The notes beneath the pieces were generated by a model. That model saw nothing but the letters and a program-made list of their open reading frames with translations. It was not told the origin of the DNA and did no database searches. Of a DNA stretch of 35,675 nucleotides, positions 1 through 8,556 are shown piece by piece (position 1 is the stretch's first letter; every line of letters starts with the position of its first letter). A program made the translations under genes and the position numbers. The stretch covers positions 1-35,675 of the forward strand of contig CAJXRZ010000064.1 of the NCBI GenBank assembly GCA_913060515.1, written 5' to 3'. This DNA comes from an uncultured Pseudomonadota bacterium (GTDB taxonomy: Bacteria > Myxococcota_A > UBA796 > CAJQPC01).

Positions 1-48
1 TCTACACTATCCTCTTCGTCGGCAGCGTCAGATGTGTATAAGAGACAG
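1..48. other. Nextera Read 1 adapter with i5 index (not genomic)
   Basis: Positions 16-29 are TCGTCGGCAGCGTC and 30-48 are the Tn5 mosaic end AGATGTGTATAAGAGACAG. Together they form the standard Nextera Read 1 adapter. Positions 8-15 (TATCCTCT) match the i5 index S503, and 1-7 belong to the P5 side. Genomic sequence begins at 49. Any reading frame crossing this point gains adapter-encoded residues. Confidence 0.98.
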
Positions 49-3000
49 AATCACAGCAGCCTGTGAGGCCACCTCCGTCACCTGCACCGTCATCTGAATC
101 CCACGGTCCACCTGATTCACCAGACTGCGAATCACCGCGACCAGTCCCCCCTCGGGCGACATGCCCTCACTGGGGGAGAGCTTCACTGCGGTGTGGGGCA
201 ACTCAATGGGCAGCGGCGGTCGAGACCCCTCCGGTGCATCCAGCCAGGCATCCAAGGTCCCCCAGCGCTTGCCGTCTTCCCCCTCCAAGACCACGGCCCC
301 AGCCAGCAGCCGAACGGTGCCCAGGTGCGCCCGCCCTTGCTGCGCACAGAGCCAACAGAAGCGCATCGCGTACTTGCGGGCGTCCTCCAGGTGTGCCCCA
401 AAGCCACGCGCCCGCACGCCCTCTGCCAGGCGCTGATACATCTGCAACGCACACAGAGCCATCAGCTCTTCCTGCGAGGCGGAGAGCACCGGCCGCGAGT
501 CCGTGATCCAAACCAGCCCGTGACAGGGCAGCCGTGCGTCCACCTCCGGCATGGCCAGCCAGCCGCCATCCGGGTCCCGAACCAGCACACCACCGGTCCC
601 GTCATAGGGCAAACGCAGCCCCAGCCAACCCCGCAGGCCAGGGATCTGCAGCGGCTCCCGCAAGAGCCATCCTCCCTGCTCCGGAGGCGCCAGCAGGCTC
701 TCCCACACCGCAGGAGCGTCGTCGAAGCGCAGGGTCACGGCTTGGCCCAGCTTGGCCTCGATGGCGCGAAGGGGGTCGACGGAAAGCCTCAGAGTGGAAG
801 ACTCCCTCAGGCCCACCCCGCCAAAGGCGGCCACCCGCAGAGCTGGATCGGAAACCCACTGAGAGAGGCTACGAGCTCTGCGCCCATCCGAGGCCACCAG
901 GACCGGATCGAAGCTCTGCCCCAAGGCCTCCGCCAGGGCCATCTGCTGCGGCCAGTCTGCCGGCGACTCGGTCTGCCAAGCCTGGAGCAGAGCCAACCAA
1001 GGGGCATCCCCAGAAGGGGCCTCACCGATCCACATCATGCGAACCCGAGCTGTGGGCCCCACCCGCTGCGACCAAGCGTCAGGCACAGGCAAGGGCGCCG
1101 CTGAGTCACACACCAAGACCCGGGCCACCGGCTCCCGAACCTCGGCCACCGGACGCCAGGCATAGTGCTCTCGCGCGTCCATCTCCGCACCCAGAGACAG
1201 CACGAGCTGCGCCTGACTGCTCTCCGCGTGCAGACGGGCACCACCCAGCGCCGCCAACAAGGGCGCCAAGGCCCCCAGGAGCTCATCTGAGGCAGCCTGA
1301 CTGCCACCACCATTCCACAGCGCCACAACGCGCTCCAGCGTCCATCCAGCGGCATCCAGAGGGCGCTCGGCGAGGGACCGACCCGCTGGGCCCCACTCAG
1401 GCGGCAGAGCGGCGTGAACCTGTACCTGCCCATCGTCCAGGCGCTCAAAGCGTGGCCGGGCTTGGCTGCCGAGCAGTCCGGCGCAGAGGGACCGGCTCCA
1501 GGCTGGCTCAGCGGGACAGGCCAGAACCAGACGCCAGAGCTCCGCCTGCACCACCCGGGTCAGAGTGCCCAGCCACTCCAGCTGCTCGGGGTCCACTTGG
1601 GCCTGAACACTCAAGCGCGCGCTCACTCCGTCAAAGGGCAAACTCAAACCCGTGAGCACCTGGGCCCGCTCCCCTTGCGAGATGCACAAAGGAACCTGGC
1701 CCGGGCCACCCCAAGGCGGCCGAGGTCCTTCGCCGTGGGCAGTGAGCTCCAGGGTGCCCCGCAAGCCCAGCTCGTCGACCGCAAAGGAGACGCTGCTCCC
1801 AGAGCCATCGCGCACCTGCACCCGGCTCACGAACACGACATCCGCCGCCGAGCTCAAGCGCTGGATGCGTAGTGCAGGAATGGACGCCAGCAGAGAGCGC
1901 AGCTCAGGCTCTTCCAGAATCAGCACGGAGAAGGGAAAGACGGCCGGGTCCGCGACCGAGGCCAGCCGCTCCCGGTCCAAGGGATCCATCCAGAACACCG
2001 GTACCTCTGGGGCCTCCTCCAGGGTGCTCAGCGACACGCTTCCTACGGGCCCCAGGCAGGGCAAGGTGTCCCCGAGCGGGGCCATGGCAGGTGGCTCGCC
2101 CATGTCCTCGTCCGTGTCCTCGTCTTCTGGCGCTGCGGGGATGGGGATCTGCTTGGCGGCCAAACCGTAGGCCTCCTGCGCAAAGAGCCGGGCCTCTTCT
2201 TGAAGCACCCGCAGCATTCGCGTCAGGCGTGCATCGCGAACGATGTCCGCTTGGTCTGCGGTCTTACGCAGGCGGTCATCGGCCACCACGCCGTAGAACA
2301 CGCCGCGCAATCCACTGCTCATGGGCACGGTGCCCAACTCAGAGAGCTCCAGCTGCACGATGATGCAGCCACCGATGACCACATCAAAGCGCGCCGTGGC
2401 CCCTGGACGGTCGTCCAACGCCAGGACCCCGCGCACGCCGTCCCGGTCAAAGAAGTGCTGCTTGTGAATGCCGAAGAGCTTGACCTCGCGCTTGGCCGTG
2501 TAGCCAAAAGGGGCCTTGCCGTTGATGATGATGGGCACCGGGGTGTGGCTGCAAGCGATGGCCACCAGCTTCTCCTCCTCCGTGACCGCTGGTGCGCGCT
2601 TGAGGCTCTCCCAAAAGCTCAGGTCCCGCTCCATGAGCATGTAGGTGCCGGAGATGGGTTCGGCGGGCTGGCCGATCTCTCCATTGCCTTTGGTGTCCAG
2701 CTCCAGACGAACGGCTCGCTCCCCGTCACCGGACTCCATACGGATGACCCGCGGCTTGCGCTGAAGCAGAGCGTTGATGCCAATGGCGAGCTGGACCAAG
2801 TGCCGCAGCTTGGGGTCGCCACGGTCTGCAAAGAGGTAGTCCAAGATGGACTGCAGCTCTTGTTCTTGTATCAGCCGACCACCGATAAACGCGACCAGAA
2901 TCGTCTCGGGTTTGATGTCGATGGCGATGAAGCTCGCTCCCGCGAGCACCGCCGCCTGCACCAGCTCCAAGATGTATTGGGTCTCATTTCGCAGGGCGTA

Positions 3001-3108
3001 GGCCCGCTGCTTCTCGACCGCCTTCTCACGGGAGAGGGTGAAGCGCCGCCGCTCCACATAGGCCCCCGGCTTGCGGGAGCGCTCCAGCAAGGCCTCGAGG
3101 GAACTCAC
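49..3108 (-). CDS. Degenerate GHKL/HSP90-like partner protein, C-terminus cut by adapter
   Basis: This large protein has 1020 native residues before the adapter; the open frame runs on for six adapter-encoded residues to a stop at 28-30. Its N-terminus resembles the Bergerat fold of GHKL ATPases. Residues 48-57 (ELVQAAVLAG) align with ELVQNSIDAG of the neighbouring gene, but the Mg-binding Asn and the following Asp are replaced by Ala52 and Leu55. The Asp-rich G1 box is absent, and LAIGINALL (108-115) stands where the G2 box should be. It is therefore probably a non-catalytic pseudo-ATPase. The rest shows no domain I recognise, apart from an acidic linker near residues 325-335. The GTG start at 3108 has a good AGGAGG site and overlaps the stop of the upstream GHKL gene, so the two are probably translated together and may form one complex. 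The function is unknown; the ATPase-pair reading is inference. Confidence 0.8.
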
Positions 3109-4838
3109 AGGCCCTCCTGTCCGGCCGAGTGGGCGTTCTGTAGCAGGCTCTGGTACACGCTCTCAAGCTCCAAGGCGTCCTCGTGCAAGATGAGCTGAGC
3201 CAGGCCAAAGGAGGAGACATCCAAGGCCTCGGCGCCTGCTGTGACCAGCAGACGCACGCTGGGGTGGTAGCGGTTGAGCAGCACCACTCTGCGGCGCAAG
3301 AAGGTCGGTATCTGTAACCACCGGCTCTCGGGTCGCTGGAAGACCTCTCCGTCCCCGGGCCCCTCCAGAGCGATGGGACCGCCCGCCCCTGCCGCGGGAC
3401 CTCCAAAGTCCCCAATGAGCAGCTGAACCCGCCGGCCCAGAGTCTGATCCAACAGCCGCCGAAGCTGTCCAAAGACCAAGCGCTCCCGGTCGTCCAGCAT
3501 GCCCTCGCGGGTGGGGTCCGGAATCAGGTAGAGCTCCTGAACGGGAATGAGCACCCGAGGTGTGGCCCAAGGCGCCCACAGAGGCTTCTGCCACGCGGCC
3601 TCCAACAAGCCGTGTGTGGCCGGCCCACCGCTCACACGGTGTACGCCCAGTGCATCGAGGGCCTCGCACAGACGCAGATCTCCACCCTCCAAGAGCACAG
3701 CACCTTGGTGGCCCTCCTGTCTCTCGATCTGGGCCATGCTCAAGGGCTTGCTTTGGTGGTCCAGAAACAGCAGCTCCTTGCGCTTGGAGGCGAACCACTT
3801 CTGTCCCCCCGGAACACGCACTTCCTGCGTCAACGCCCGGTGCAGAGCCTCAAGGTCCTCGCCCCTCTCCGCTGCCGCCCGCGTGACCTGAACCAAAGAC
3901 TCCCGAAGCTCGTCCGCTGCGGTGACCAGGACACGCATGGCCTGACTCCACTCCCCGTCCTGGATGACGTTGTCTCGCGTCAGAGTGTGCTCCAGCGCAT
4001 CACACTTGAGCTTGAAGGAGAGGTGTCGCAGGCGCGGCGCGTGGCCTCCGAGCACCTCGGGGTTGTTGACCGAGAGCAAGGTCAGGCCACCGTTGTAGAA
4101 GGCGTAGCGTGGCGCCTGCCCTGTACCGACAATCACGCTCACCCGCCCCTGGTCCAAGCGCTTGTCCAAGAGCGCACCCTTGAGCTCCAAGGGCGTATTG
4201 ACTTGCTCCGGGCCGGTGCTGCGGCCGCTCGAGAACGCCGCGAAGGGGTCCGCTGCGTCTTCCTCCTCCACCTCCTGGGTGCGGTCCCAGAAGGTCACTG
4301 GCGTGTCGCTGTGCTCACACCACCAGCCCAGAATCCACCGACAGTCCCGCACGTAGGCTGGCACCTGTCCGGGGTTCATGCGCTTGAAGAGGATGATGCG
4401 CGTGCCCGTGATGGCCTGGTCCAGGGGCCCCACTTGGAAGCTGCGGTCCGCGTGGAAGAGCACCTCCCACGCCTCGCCATGGCGTCCGGTTTGGAGCAGC
4501 ACCGCTTGAGGCTGGATGGCGAAGATGCTCGTAAAGCCGATGCCGAACTTGCCGATCTTGGTCAGGTCGTCCTCTTTGGAGGAGGAGAAGAGGCGGGTCA
4601 GGTGCTCATCGATGATGCGGCGGTCCATGCCCTCGCCGGAGTCGTCGACGTGGATCTCCAGGACTCCTTGCTTCTCACCCGGCTTGGGCTGCTCGTAGGC
4701 GAGCCAGATCGCGACCCGCGGGGAGCCGGCGTCGATGCTGTTCTGGACCAGCTCTCGCAAGAAGTCCAGGGGGCGCGCGAACTGGTTCACAAGGTTGGAC
4801 AGCGCCTGGTCGGCCAGGCTCTCCGCGAAGTCCTTCAC
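3105..4838 (-). CDS. HSP90-like GHKL ATPase
   Basis: This 577-residue protein has a complete Bergerat ATP-binding fold at its N-terminus. The N-box is E29..N33..D36 (ELVQNSIDAG), the G1 box is DDSGEGMD at 65-72, and the G2 box is GKFGIGF at 96-102, followed by a GTRIILFK-type strand. That is the layout of HSP90/MORC/MutL-type ATPases, in which ATP binding drives N-terminal dimerisation. The rest is not recognisably HtpG: the usual HSP90 middle-domain motifs are missing and the length is shorter than the roughly 620 residues of HtpG. The GTG start at 4838 has an AGGAG site six bases away. It is followed directly by the degenerate partner (GTGA overlap), and a parS palindrome lies 40 bases upstream. 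A chaperone-like or conformational-switch role is plausible, but the substrate is unknown. Confidence 0.85.
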   Translation of the reverse strand: MKDFAESLADQALSNLVNQFARPLDFLRELVQNSIDAGSPRVAIWLAYEQPKPGEKQGVLEIHVDDSGEGMDRRIIDEHLTRLFSSSKEDDLTKIGKFGIGFTSIFAIQPQAVLLQTGRHGEAWEVLFHADRSFQVGPLDQAITGTRIILFKRMNPGQVPAYVRDCRWILGWWCEHSDTPVTFWDRTQEVEEEDAADPFAAFSSGRSTGPEQVNTPLELKGALLDKRLDQGRVSVIVGTGQAPRYAFYNGGLTLLSVNNPEVLGGHAPRLRHLSFKLKCDALEHTLTRDNVIQDGEWSQAMRVLVTAADELRESLVQVTRAAAERGEDLEALHRALTQEVRVPGGQKWFASKRKELLFLDHQSKPLSMAQIERQEGHQGAVLLEGGDLRLCEALDALGVHRVSGGPATHGLLEAAWQKPLWAPWATPRVLIPVQELYLIPDPTREGMLDDRERLVFGQLRRLLDQTLGRRVQLLIGDFGGPAAGAGGPIALEGPGDGEVFQRPESRWLQIPTFLRRRVVLLNRYHPSVRLLVTAGAEALDVSSFGLAQLILHEDALELESVYQSLLQNAHSAGQEGL

Positions 4839-4877
4839 CCGTGCTCCTGCGCTTCCAAGAGGTGTTCTACGGCCCGA

Positions 4878-4893
4878 TGTTCCACGTGGAACA
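4878..4893. promoter_or_regulatory. parS centromere site (ParB binding)
   Basis: This is a perfect 16-base palindrome, TGTTCCACGTGGAACA, identical to the two copies at 10942 and 11070 that flank the start of parAB. It is the GC-rich form of the bacterial parS consensus. It lies in the gap between the HxxxH protein and the GHKL gene, 40 bases upstream of the GHKL start, so ParB loading here could also affect transcription of that operon. Confidence 0.93.
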
Positions 4894-4966
4894 CTGCAGC
4901 GGGGAACACCGCCCGGAACATTCTACGCGCGAGCTGCATGGGTCATTGCGACCAACGCAAGACCGA

Positions 4967-5980
4967 TCAGTCCTGGGTCATGATCAGGCCACCGCAGCGG
5001 CCGCAGAGAATCTCGTCATCTCCAAGGGCGTTGCTGCAGCTCGAACACCGGCTGGTGCGAAGGGTCCAACCACCCAAGCCGCCGAGGATCGCGCCGAAGG
5101 GGGCCAGGATCAGCAGCTGAGGATTTCCACTGGCGGCAAACCCGATAAGCGCGCCACCAAGCCCTGCCGCAAAACCAGCGGCCAACCCCGGAAATGCCCG
5201 ATGCTTCTGAACCCGATGAACCGGCGAGGCGCCCTTGGTCGGCACGGGCAACAAGCCCACCTCTTCCGTCTCTTCCCGGGTGAGCACCAGCTCCATCAGG
5301 GCGCGCTTGCCCTTGCCCATGAAGTGCTGCCGGGCGGTCTCTATCGCCTCGCCCTGCTCGGAGGTCAGCGAGTCGAGCAAGGCCCGCAGCTGTCGGCGGG
5401 GGAGCTCTCGGGTGGCCAGGACGGCGCCCAGGACGAAGGCCCTCTCGCTCAAGGTCAGTGACCCCAAGGAGGTGGAGGGCTTGCCCGTCGGGGCATCGTC
5501 CAGGGTCAACAGGCCCAAGCCCAGGTAGATGGCCGTGAGCTCGGTGAGGATCTCTTCCAGGTCGGCATCTGGCACGCTCATGCCGTGGAAGGCGCGCCAC
5601 GCGTGGGTGACTTGGTGGGCCAGGGCGCCAGGGGTTGCCCCAAAGCCGCGACGATCGGCGCCGAAGCGGGCCCGTGTCCCCTCAATTCCGATGAACCAGG
5701 TTCCCTGGTGACGGTAGGCCGTCGCGGTGCCTTCCTGACCGGGCAGCAGGCCGGGCGCTTGCACACGGAGCTCCACCTTGAGCTGCCCCAGGCCTACGTG
5801 CTGCATGAGCCCAGCGACCGCTCCCGCCAGTCCATCGGCGTCTTGGCTGCGGTCGTTGATCGCGCCAGCAACAGCCATCGGGGCCTTGAGCAAGCGCTCG
5901 CGACCGTGCTCGGACTGCAGGGCATCCAGCTGCTCGAGCAACCAGTGCTGACGGGGAGGTGGGGGAAGGGGTGTTGCCAT
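4967..5980 (-). CDS. Membrane protein with HxxxH motif and C-terminal zinc ribbon
   Basis: This 337-residue protein belongs to no family I can name. Residues 119-126 (ALAHQVTH) followed by 142-155 (EEILTELTAIYLGL) resemble the helix pair of zinc-dependent gluzincin-like peptidases: HxxxH with a downstream acidic helix. However, the catalytic Glu of HExxH is Gln here, so activity is doubtful. Residues 264-306 are glycine-rich and hydrophobic, probably two membrane segments. The C-terminus carries CxxC...CxxC (Cys312, 315, 326, 329), a zinc ribbon. The ATG at 5980 is preferred over an upstream GTG/ATG at 6025 because TAGAAT, a good -10 hexamer, ends seven bases before it. It is on the same strand as the downstream GHKL pair, separated by 128 bases that hold parS. 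Confidence 0.75.
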   Translation of the reverse strand: MATPLPPPPRQHWLLEQLDALQSEHGRERLLKAPMAVAGAINDRSQDADGLAGAVAGLMQHVGLGQLKVELRVQAPGLLPGQEGTATAYRHQGTWFIGIEGTRARFGADRRGFGATPGALAHQVTHAWRAFHGMSVPDADLEEILTELTAIYLGLGLLTLDDAPTGKPSTSLGSLTLSERAFVLGAVLATRELPRRQLRALLDSLTSEQGEAIETARQHFMGKGKRALMELVLTREETEEVGLLPVPTKGASPVHRVQKHRAFPGLAAGFAAGLGGALIGFAASGNPQLLILAPFGAILGGLGGWTLRTSRCSSCSNALGDDEILCGRCGGLIMTQD

Positions 5981-5987
5981 CTCTTGT

Positions 5988-5993
5988 ATTCTA
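5988..5993 (-). promoter_or_regulatory. -10 hexamer TAGAAT directly before the start at 5980
   Basis: TAGAAT on the minus strand (5 of 6 to TATAAT) ends seven bases before the ATG at 5980. Transcription would begin at or within a few bases of the start codon, giving a leaderless or near-leaderless mRNA. No convincing -35 is visible. Confidence 0.45.
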
Positions 5994-6049
5994 GCCCGAG
6001 GACAGAAGACTTGCACCGAGTTCAAGACTTGCTTGGTCTATTGGACACC

Positions 6050-7627
6050 TCAGGGCACCCAGGGCGTCCCCGGGATCCACGATTCGGGCAGGCCCTCGGA
6101 AGCTTGAGGCGAACACACGCTGTAGAGCGCCACCCGCTCATATGGCTCATTGGACCAAGTCCATGGCGCATAGGTCTCCACAGGGGGATCGCCCGCCACC
6201 ACATGGGCGTGCAGATTGGCCGCCCCAAGGGCGCTGTGTACCCGGGGTCCTGGCCAGCGGTCGGGCAGCGACAGGCTTCTCTCCCGCTGCAGGCAGGTCT
6301 GGGGATCCGGGGACTGGGGCCAAGGGTTCTCGGCCACCGCCAAGCGGCCCATGGGCACACTGTCCTCGTTTAGGGGCGTCCATCCTTGGGCCTGCATGTG
6401 GTGCTGCCAGCCCCAGTGGCCGGAGACCGAGCCCGGGCCAGGGCCGATCCACTCCGCCGCCTCCTGCTGTGCCAAGGCCAGGTTCTGGTCGTCCACAGAC
6501 AAGAGCAGCGCCAGGATCGCCTGCAGCGCGACCGTCGCCCCAAGCACACCTCTGTTGGGCCGAAGACGCAGCGCGGCGATCACCAGGGCAGGCAGGAAGG
6601 GCAGCCAGTAGCGGGTGGCCGAAAAACGCAGGGAGAGCAGGAAGAGCAAGCCTCCCAGCCCCCAAGCCATCAGCCAGCGATCCACACCCTTCTTCGCGGA
6701 CAGGGCTGCGATGACTCCCCCGCCCGAGGCCACGCTGAGCACGGTCATCACCGCACCGATTCCGCTCAGGCTGGAGATCCATACCCCCACGCCACCCAGA
6801 GCAGCCCCAAGTACCGCACCCACCAGCCCCCGCCTCCCACTCAAGAAGGGCAAGAGACCAGCTCCACCGAGCATGGCCAGACTGGCGATGCCCTTGCGCA
6901 GGACATCCCGGGGCGTGTTGGCGATGCTCTGGAAGCGCGTCATGGCCAGCAGGTGAACGTCGCCGTAGGCATGCAGGTCGTGGGCCACCAGGGCCAAGAG
7001 GGGCACAAAGCCAGCCAGGGCTTGAGGCAAACGCTTCTTGGACCAACCGGCCCAGAGCAACAGGGGCAACAGGGTGAGCCCGGAGTAGCGAAAGAGCACC
7101 GCGCAGCCAGTCAGCAGGCCAAAGCCCCATGCAGCCCGTGGACCCAAGGCCCAGAATCCCCCCAGACCGGCCACAGCGCACGCCAGCAGGGGCAAGTCCG
7201 GCGTGAGGGACTGAGAGGCCAGCAGGACCACTGGAGAGCTTCCCAGGAGCAACATCGCGGCCGTTCTCTGGTCGGCCAAGGCCTTGCCCAGCGTTCCAGC
7301 CCCCCAGAGGGCCAAGAGCAGCCACGGCAGCATCCAGAGGTGCTGGGCCCAGACAGGGGCGTCCACGACCGGAGCCAGCCACCAGCCGATGCCCGGGGGA
7401 TTGCTCAGCACCTGGAAGGCCGGCTCCAGGGTGCCCTGCCAGTTCACCGGGATCTCATGGGGCCGCCAGGCGTCCAGGCGGGCGCCCTGGGCCAGCATCA
7501 GGAAGTTGGCGTCGTCGACGTGCACCGGCTTGGCCAAGAAGGGCAAGGTGAGCCCCAAGCAGAGCAACGCGGCCAGCACGGGCCGAGAGAGGAGCTTTGG
7601 CAGGGGCTTAGATGGGGCGGATCGCAC
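6050..7627 (-). CDS. GT39/ArnT-like membrane glycosyltransferase
   Basis: This 525-residue polytopic protein has about ten hydrophobic segments. After the first membrane helix comes HVDDANFL (36-43), an acidic pair in the first periplasmic loop. That is where GT-C enzymes of the GT39/ArnT/PMT group carry the catalytic Asp. NPPGIGWWLAPV and LTPDLPLLACAVAGLGGF also fit the group. Such enzymes move sugars from polyprenyl-phosphate carriers to lipids or proteins on the outer face of the inner membrane; the substrate here is unknown. It starts at GTG 7627 with no Shine-Dalgarno, and TACCAT lies six bases upstream. It is divergent from the lipoprotein gene at 7759. The next gene on the same strand begins about 70 bases after its stop, with its own -10. 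Confidence 0.8.
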   Translation of the reverse strand: MRSAPSKPLPKLLSRPVLAALLCLGLTLPFLAKPVHVDDANFLMLAQGARLDAWRPHEIPVNWQGTLEPAFQVLSNPPGIGWWLAPVVDAPVWAQHLWMLPWLLLALWGAGTLGKALADQRTAAMLLLGSSPVVLLASQSLTPDLPLLACAVAGLGGFWALGPRAAWGFGLLTGCAVLFRYSGLTLLPLLLWAGWSKKRLPQALAGFVPLLALVAHDLHAYGDVHLLAMTRFQSIANTPRDVLRKGIASLAMLGGAGLLPFLSGRRGLVGAVLGAALGGVGVWISSLSGIGAVMTVLSVASGGGVIAALSAKKGVDRWLMAWGLGGLLFLLSLRFSATRYWLPFLPALVIAALRLRPNRGVLGATVALQAILALLLSVDDQNLALAQQEAAEWIGPGPGSVSGHWGWQHHMQAQGWTPLNEDSVPMGRLAVAENPWPQSPDPQTCLQRERSLSLPDRWPGPRVHSALGAANLHAHVVAGDPPVETYAPWTWSNEPYERVALYSVCSPQASEGLPESWIPGTPWVP

Positions 7628-7633
7628 GGCTCA

Positions 7634-7639
7634 ATGGTA
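7634..7639 (-). promoter_or_regulatory. -10-like hexamer TACCAT before GTG 7627
   Basis: TACCAT on the minus strand (4 of 6 to TATAAT) ends six bases before the GTG start, with no ribosome binding site between. It fits the leaderless pattern of this window. On its own it is weak. Confidence 0.3.
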
Positions 7640-7758
7640 GCCTGGACCCGCCTTCCGCACTTTTTTTCGCCTGGGTTGGAACCAAAAGCGAAAGCGGACT
7701 GTCCAAGAGGGCGTTGCCCTCTTGCCGCTCCCGCGGATCCCGTCGAAAAGGCTCCTTC

Positions 7759-8508
7759 ATGCTCCTGCTGCTCTCCATCGCCTGTGCCAGCCACCAACCG
7801 CGCCCCACGGACGCCCTGGACTGGGATCTCCACCCGGAGCTGGTGACGGGCGTGATTCGCGTGGCCCCCGTGATCGTGATCGCCGAGCTGCCCCAAGCCG
7901 AGCTGGAAGACGGCGTAGGCGAGCGCCTGGACCCTTGGTTGGCCCAGGGCCGCATCGAGCGCACCCAGGAGCTCGCCGAGCTGCCCTACGCCTACCGGAG
8001 CGCCGTGCCCGGGGCCCTCCACCAGGCTCTGCCCAACGACTGGGACGCCCGCTTCATGGACGGCAAGCTGAACATGGCCCAACAGGTGCACCTGAGCAAC
8101 GCCCTGACCGACCCCAACACCTCCTTGAGCCAGGCCTTCTCCCAGGCGGCACAGGCCATGGGCGGCGATGCCACCCTGTTCACCTGGGTCATTCAAGCCG
8201 AGGGCAGCCCCCTGACCAACACCCACATGGTGGGCGAGCTCGTCTGGGCCGAGGGCCTGCCGGTGATGGTCGACCACGTCTCCGAGCCCTACACCGTGCG
8301 CGCTGAGCTGGGCTTGGCCCTGGTCGATGCCCACGGACAGGTGCTCTTCCGCTACCAGGACGACTACGCCGGGGTGCTCAGCAAGGAGCACGGCCTGAGC
8401 GATCTCTCCCGGGAGTTCGCCAACGCCGCTGTGGCCGACATCGCGCCCCACTGGCTGGGTGAGCCGGTGCTTGGCCCGCCCGAGGTCATGTTCGCCCAGG
8501 GTCACTGA
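7759..8508 (+). CDS. Lipoprotein of unknown function
   Basis: From the ATG at 7759 the protein has 249 residues and starts MLLLLSIAC, a lipobox (S-I-A-C) with the lipidated Cys at position 9 and almost no n-region. A longer frame exists from 7612, but its first 49 codons overlap the divergent GT39 gene and look non-coding. Residues 32 onward alternate strands and helices (VTGVIRVAPVIVIAELPQ, AQAMGGDATLFTWVI, AELGLALVDAHGQVLFRYQDDY), which looks like a periplasmic alpha/beta domain. I do not recognise the family. mnmG follows after 48 bases and has its own -10-like sequence, so the two may not share a transcript. Confidence 0.8.
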   Translation: MLLLLSIACASHQPRPTDALDWDLHPELVTGVIRVAPVIVIAELPQAELEDGVGERLDPWLAQGRIERTQELAELPYAYRSAVPGALHQALPNDWDARFMDGKLNMAQQVHLSNALTDPNTSLSQAFSQAAQAMGGDATLFTWVIQAEGSPLTNTHMVGELVWAEGLPVMVDHVSEPYTVRAELGLALVDAHGQVLFRYQDDYAGVLSKEHGLSDLSREFANAAVADIAPHWLGEPVLGPPEVMFAQGH

Positions 8509-8541
8509 GCCTGAAACACAGGCGCCGGCTTCAAGCCGCCC

Positions 8542-8547
8542 TGTTAT
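8542..8547 (+). promoter_or_regulatory. -10-like hexamer TGTTAT before mnmG
   Basis: TGTTAT (4 of 6) ends nine bases before the mnmG ATG. The intervening bases are GC-only and carry no Shine-Dalgarno. No -35 is evident. A near-leaderless transcript is inferred. Confidence 0.3.
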
Positions 8548-8556
8548 CCGCCGCGC

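Noticed and set aside
1-48. A 48-base terminal inverted repeat with 35628-35675, like transposon or linear-replicon ends
   Set aside because: The sequence is base-for-base Nextera adapter with an i5 index, so it comes from library preparation.
2200-5120. Long plus-strand open frames opposite the GHKL pair (2200-3198 and 3612-5120)
   Set aside because: They overlap real genes completely and show no domain. Long antisense frames are expected at this GC content. Similar frames at 193-1104, 6386-7846, 7498-8670, 19404-20402, 25381-26121 and 33042-33947 were left out for the same reason.
8541-8556. A DnaA box (TTATCC...) before mnmG marking oriC
   Set aside because: Only six of nine bases match and no cluster of boxes or AT-rich unwinding stretch is present. 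The origin is probably near but not visible here.
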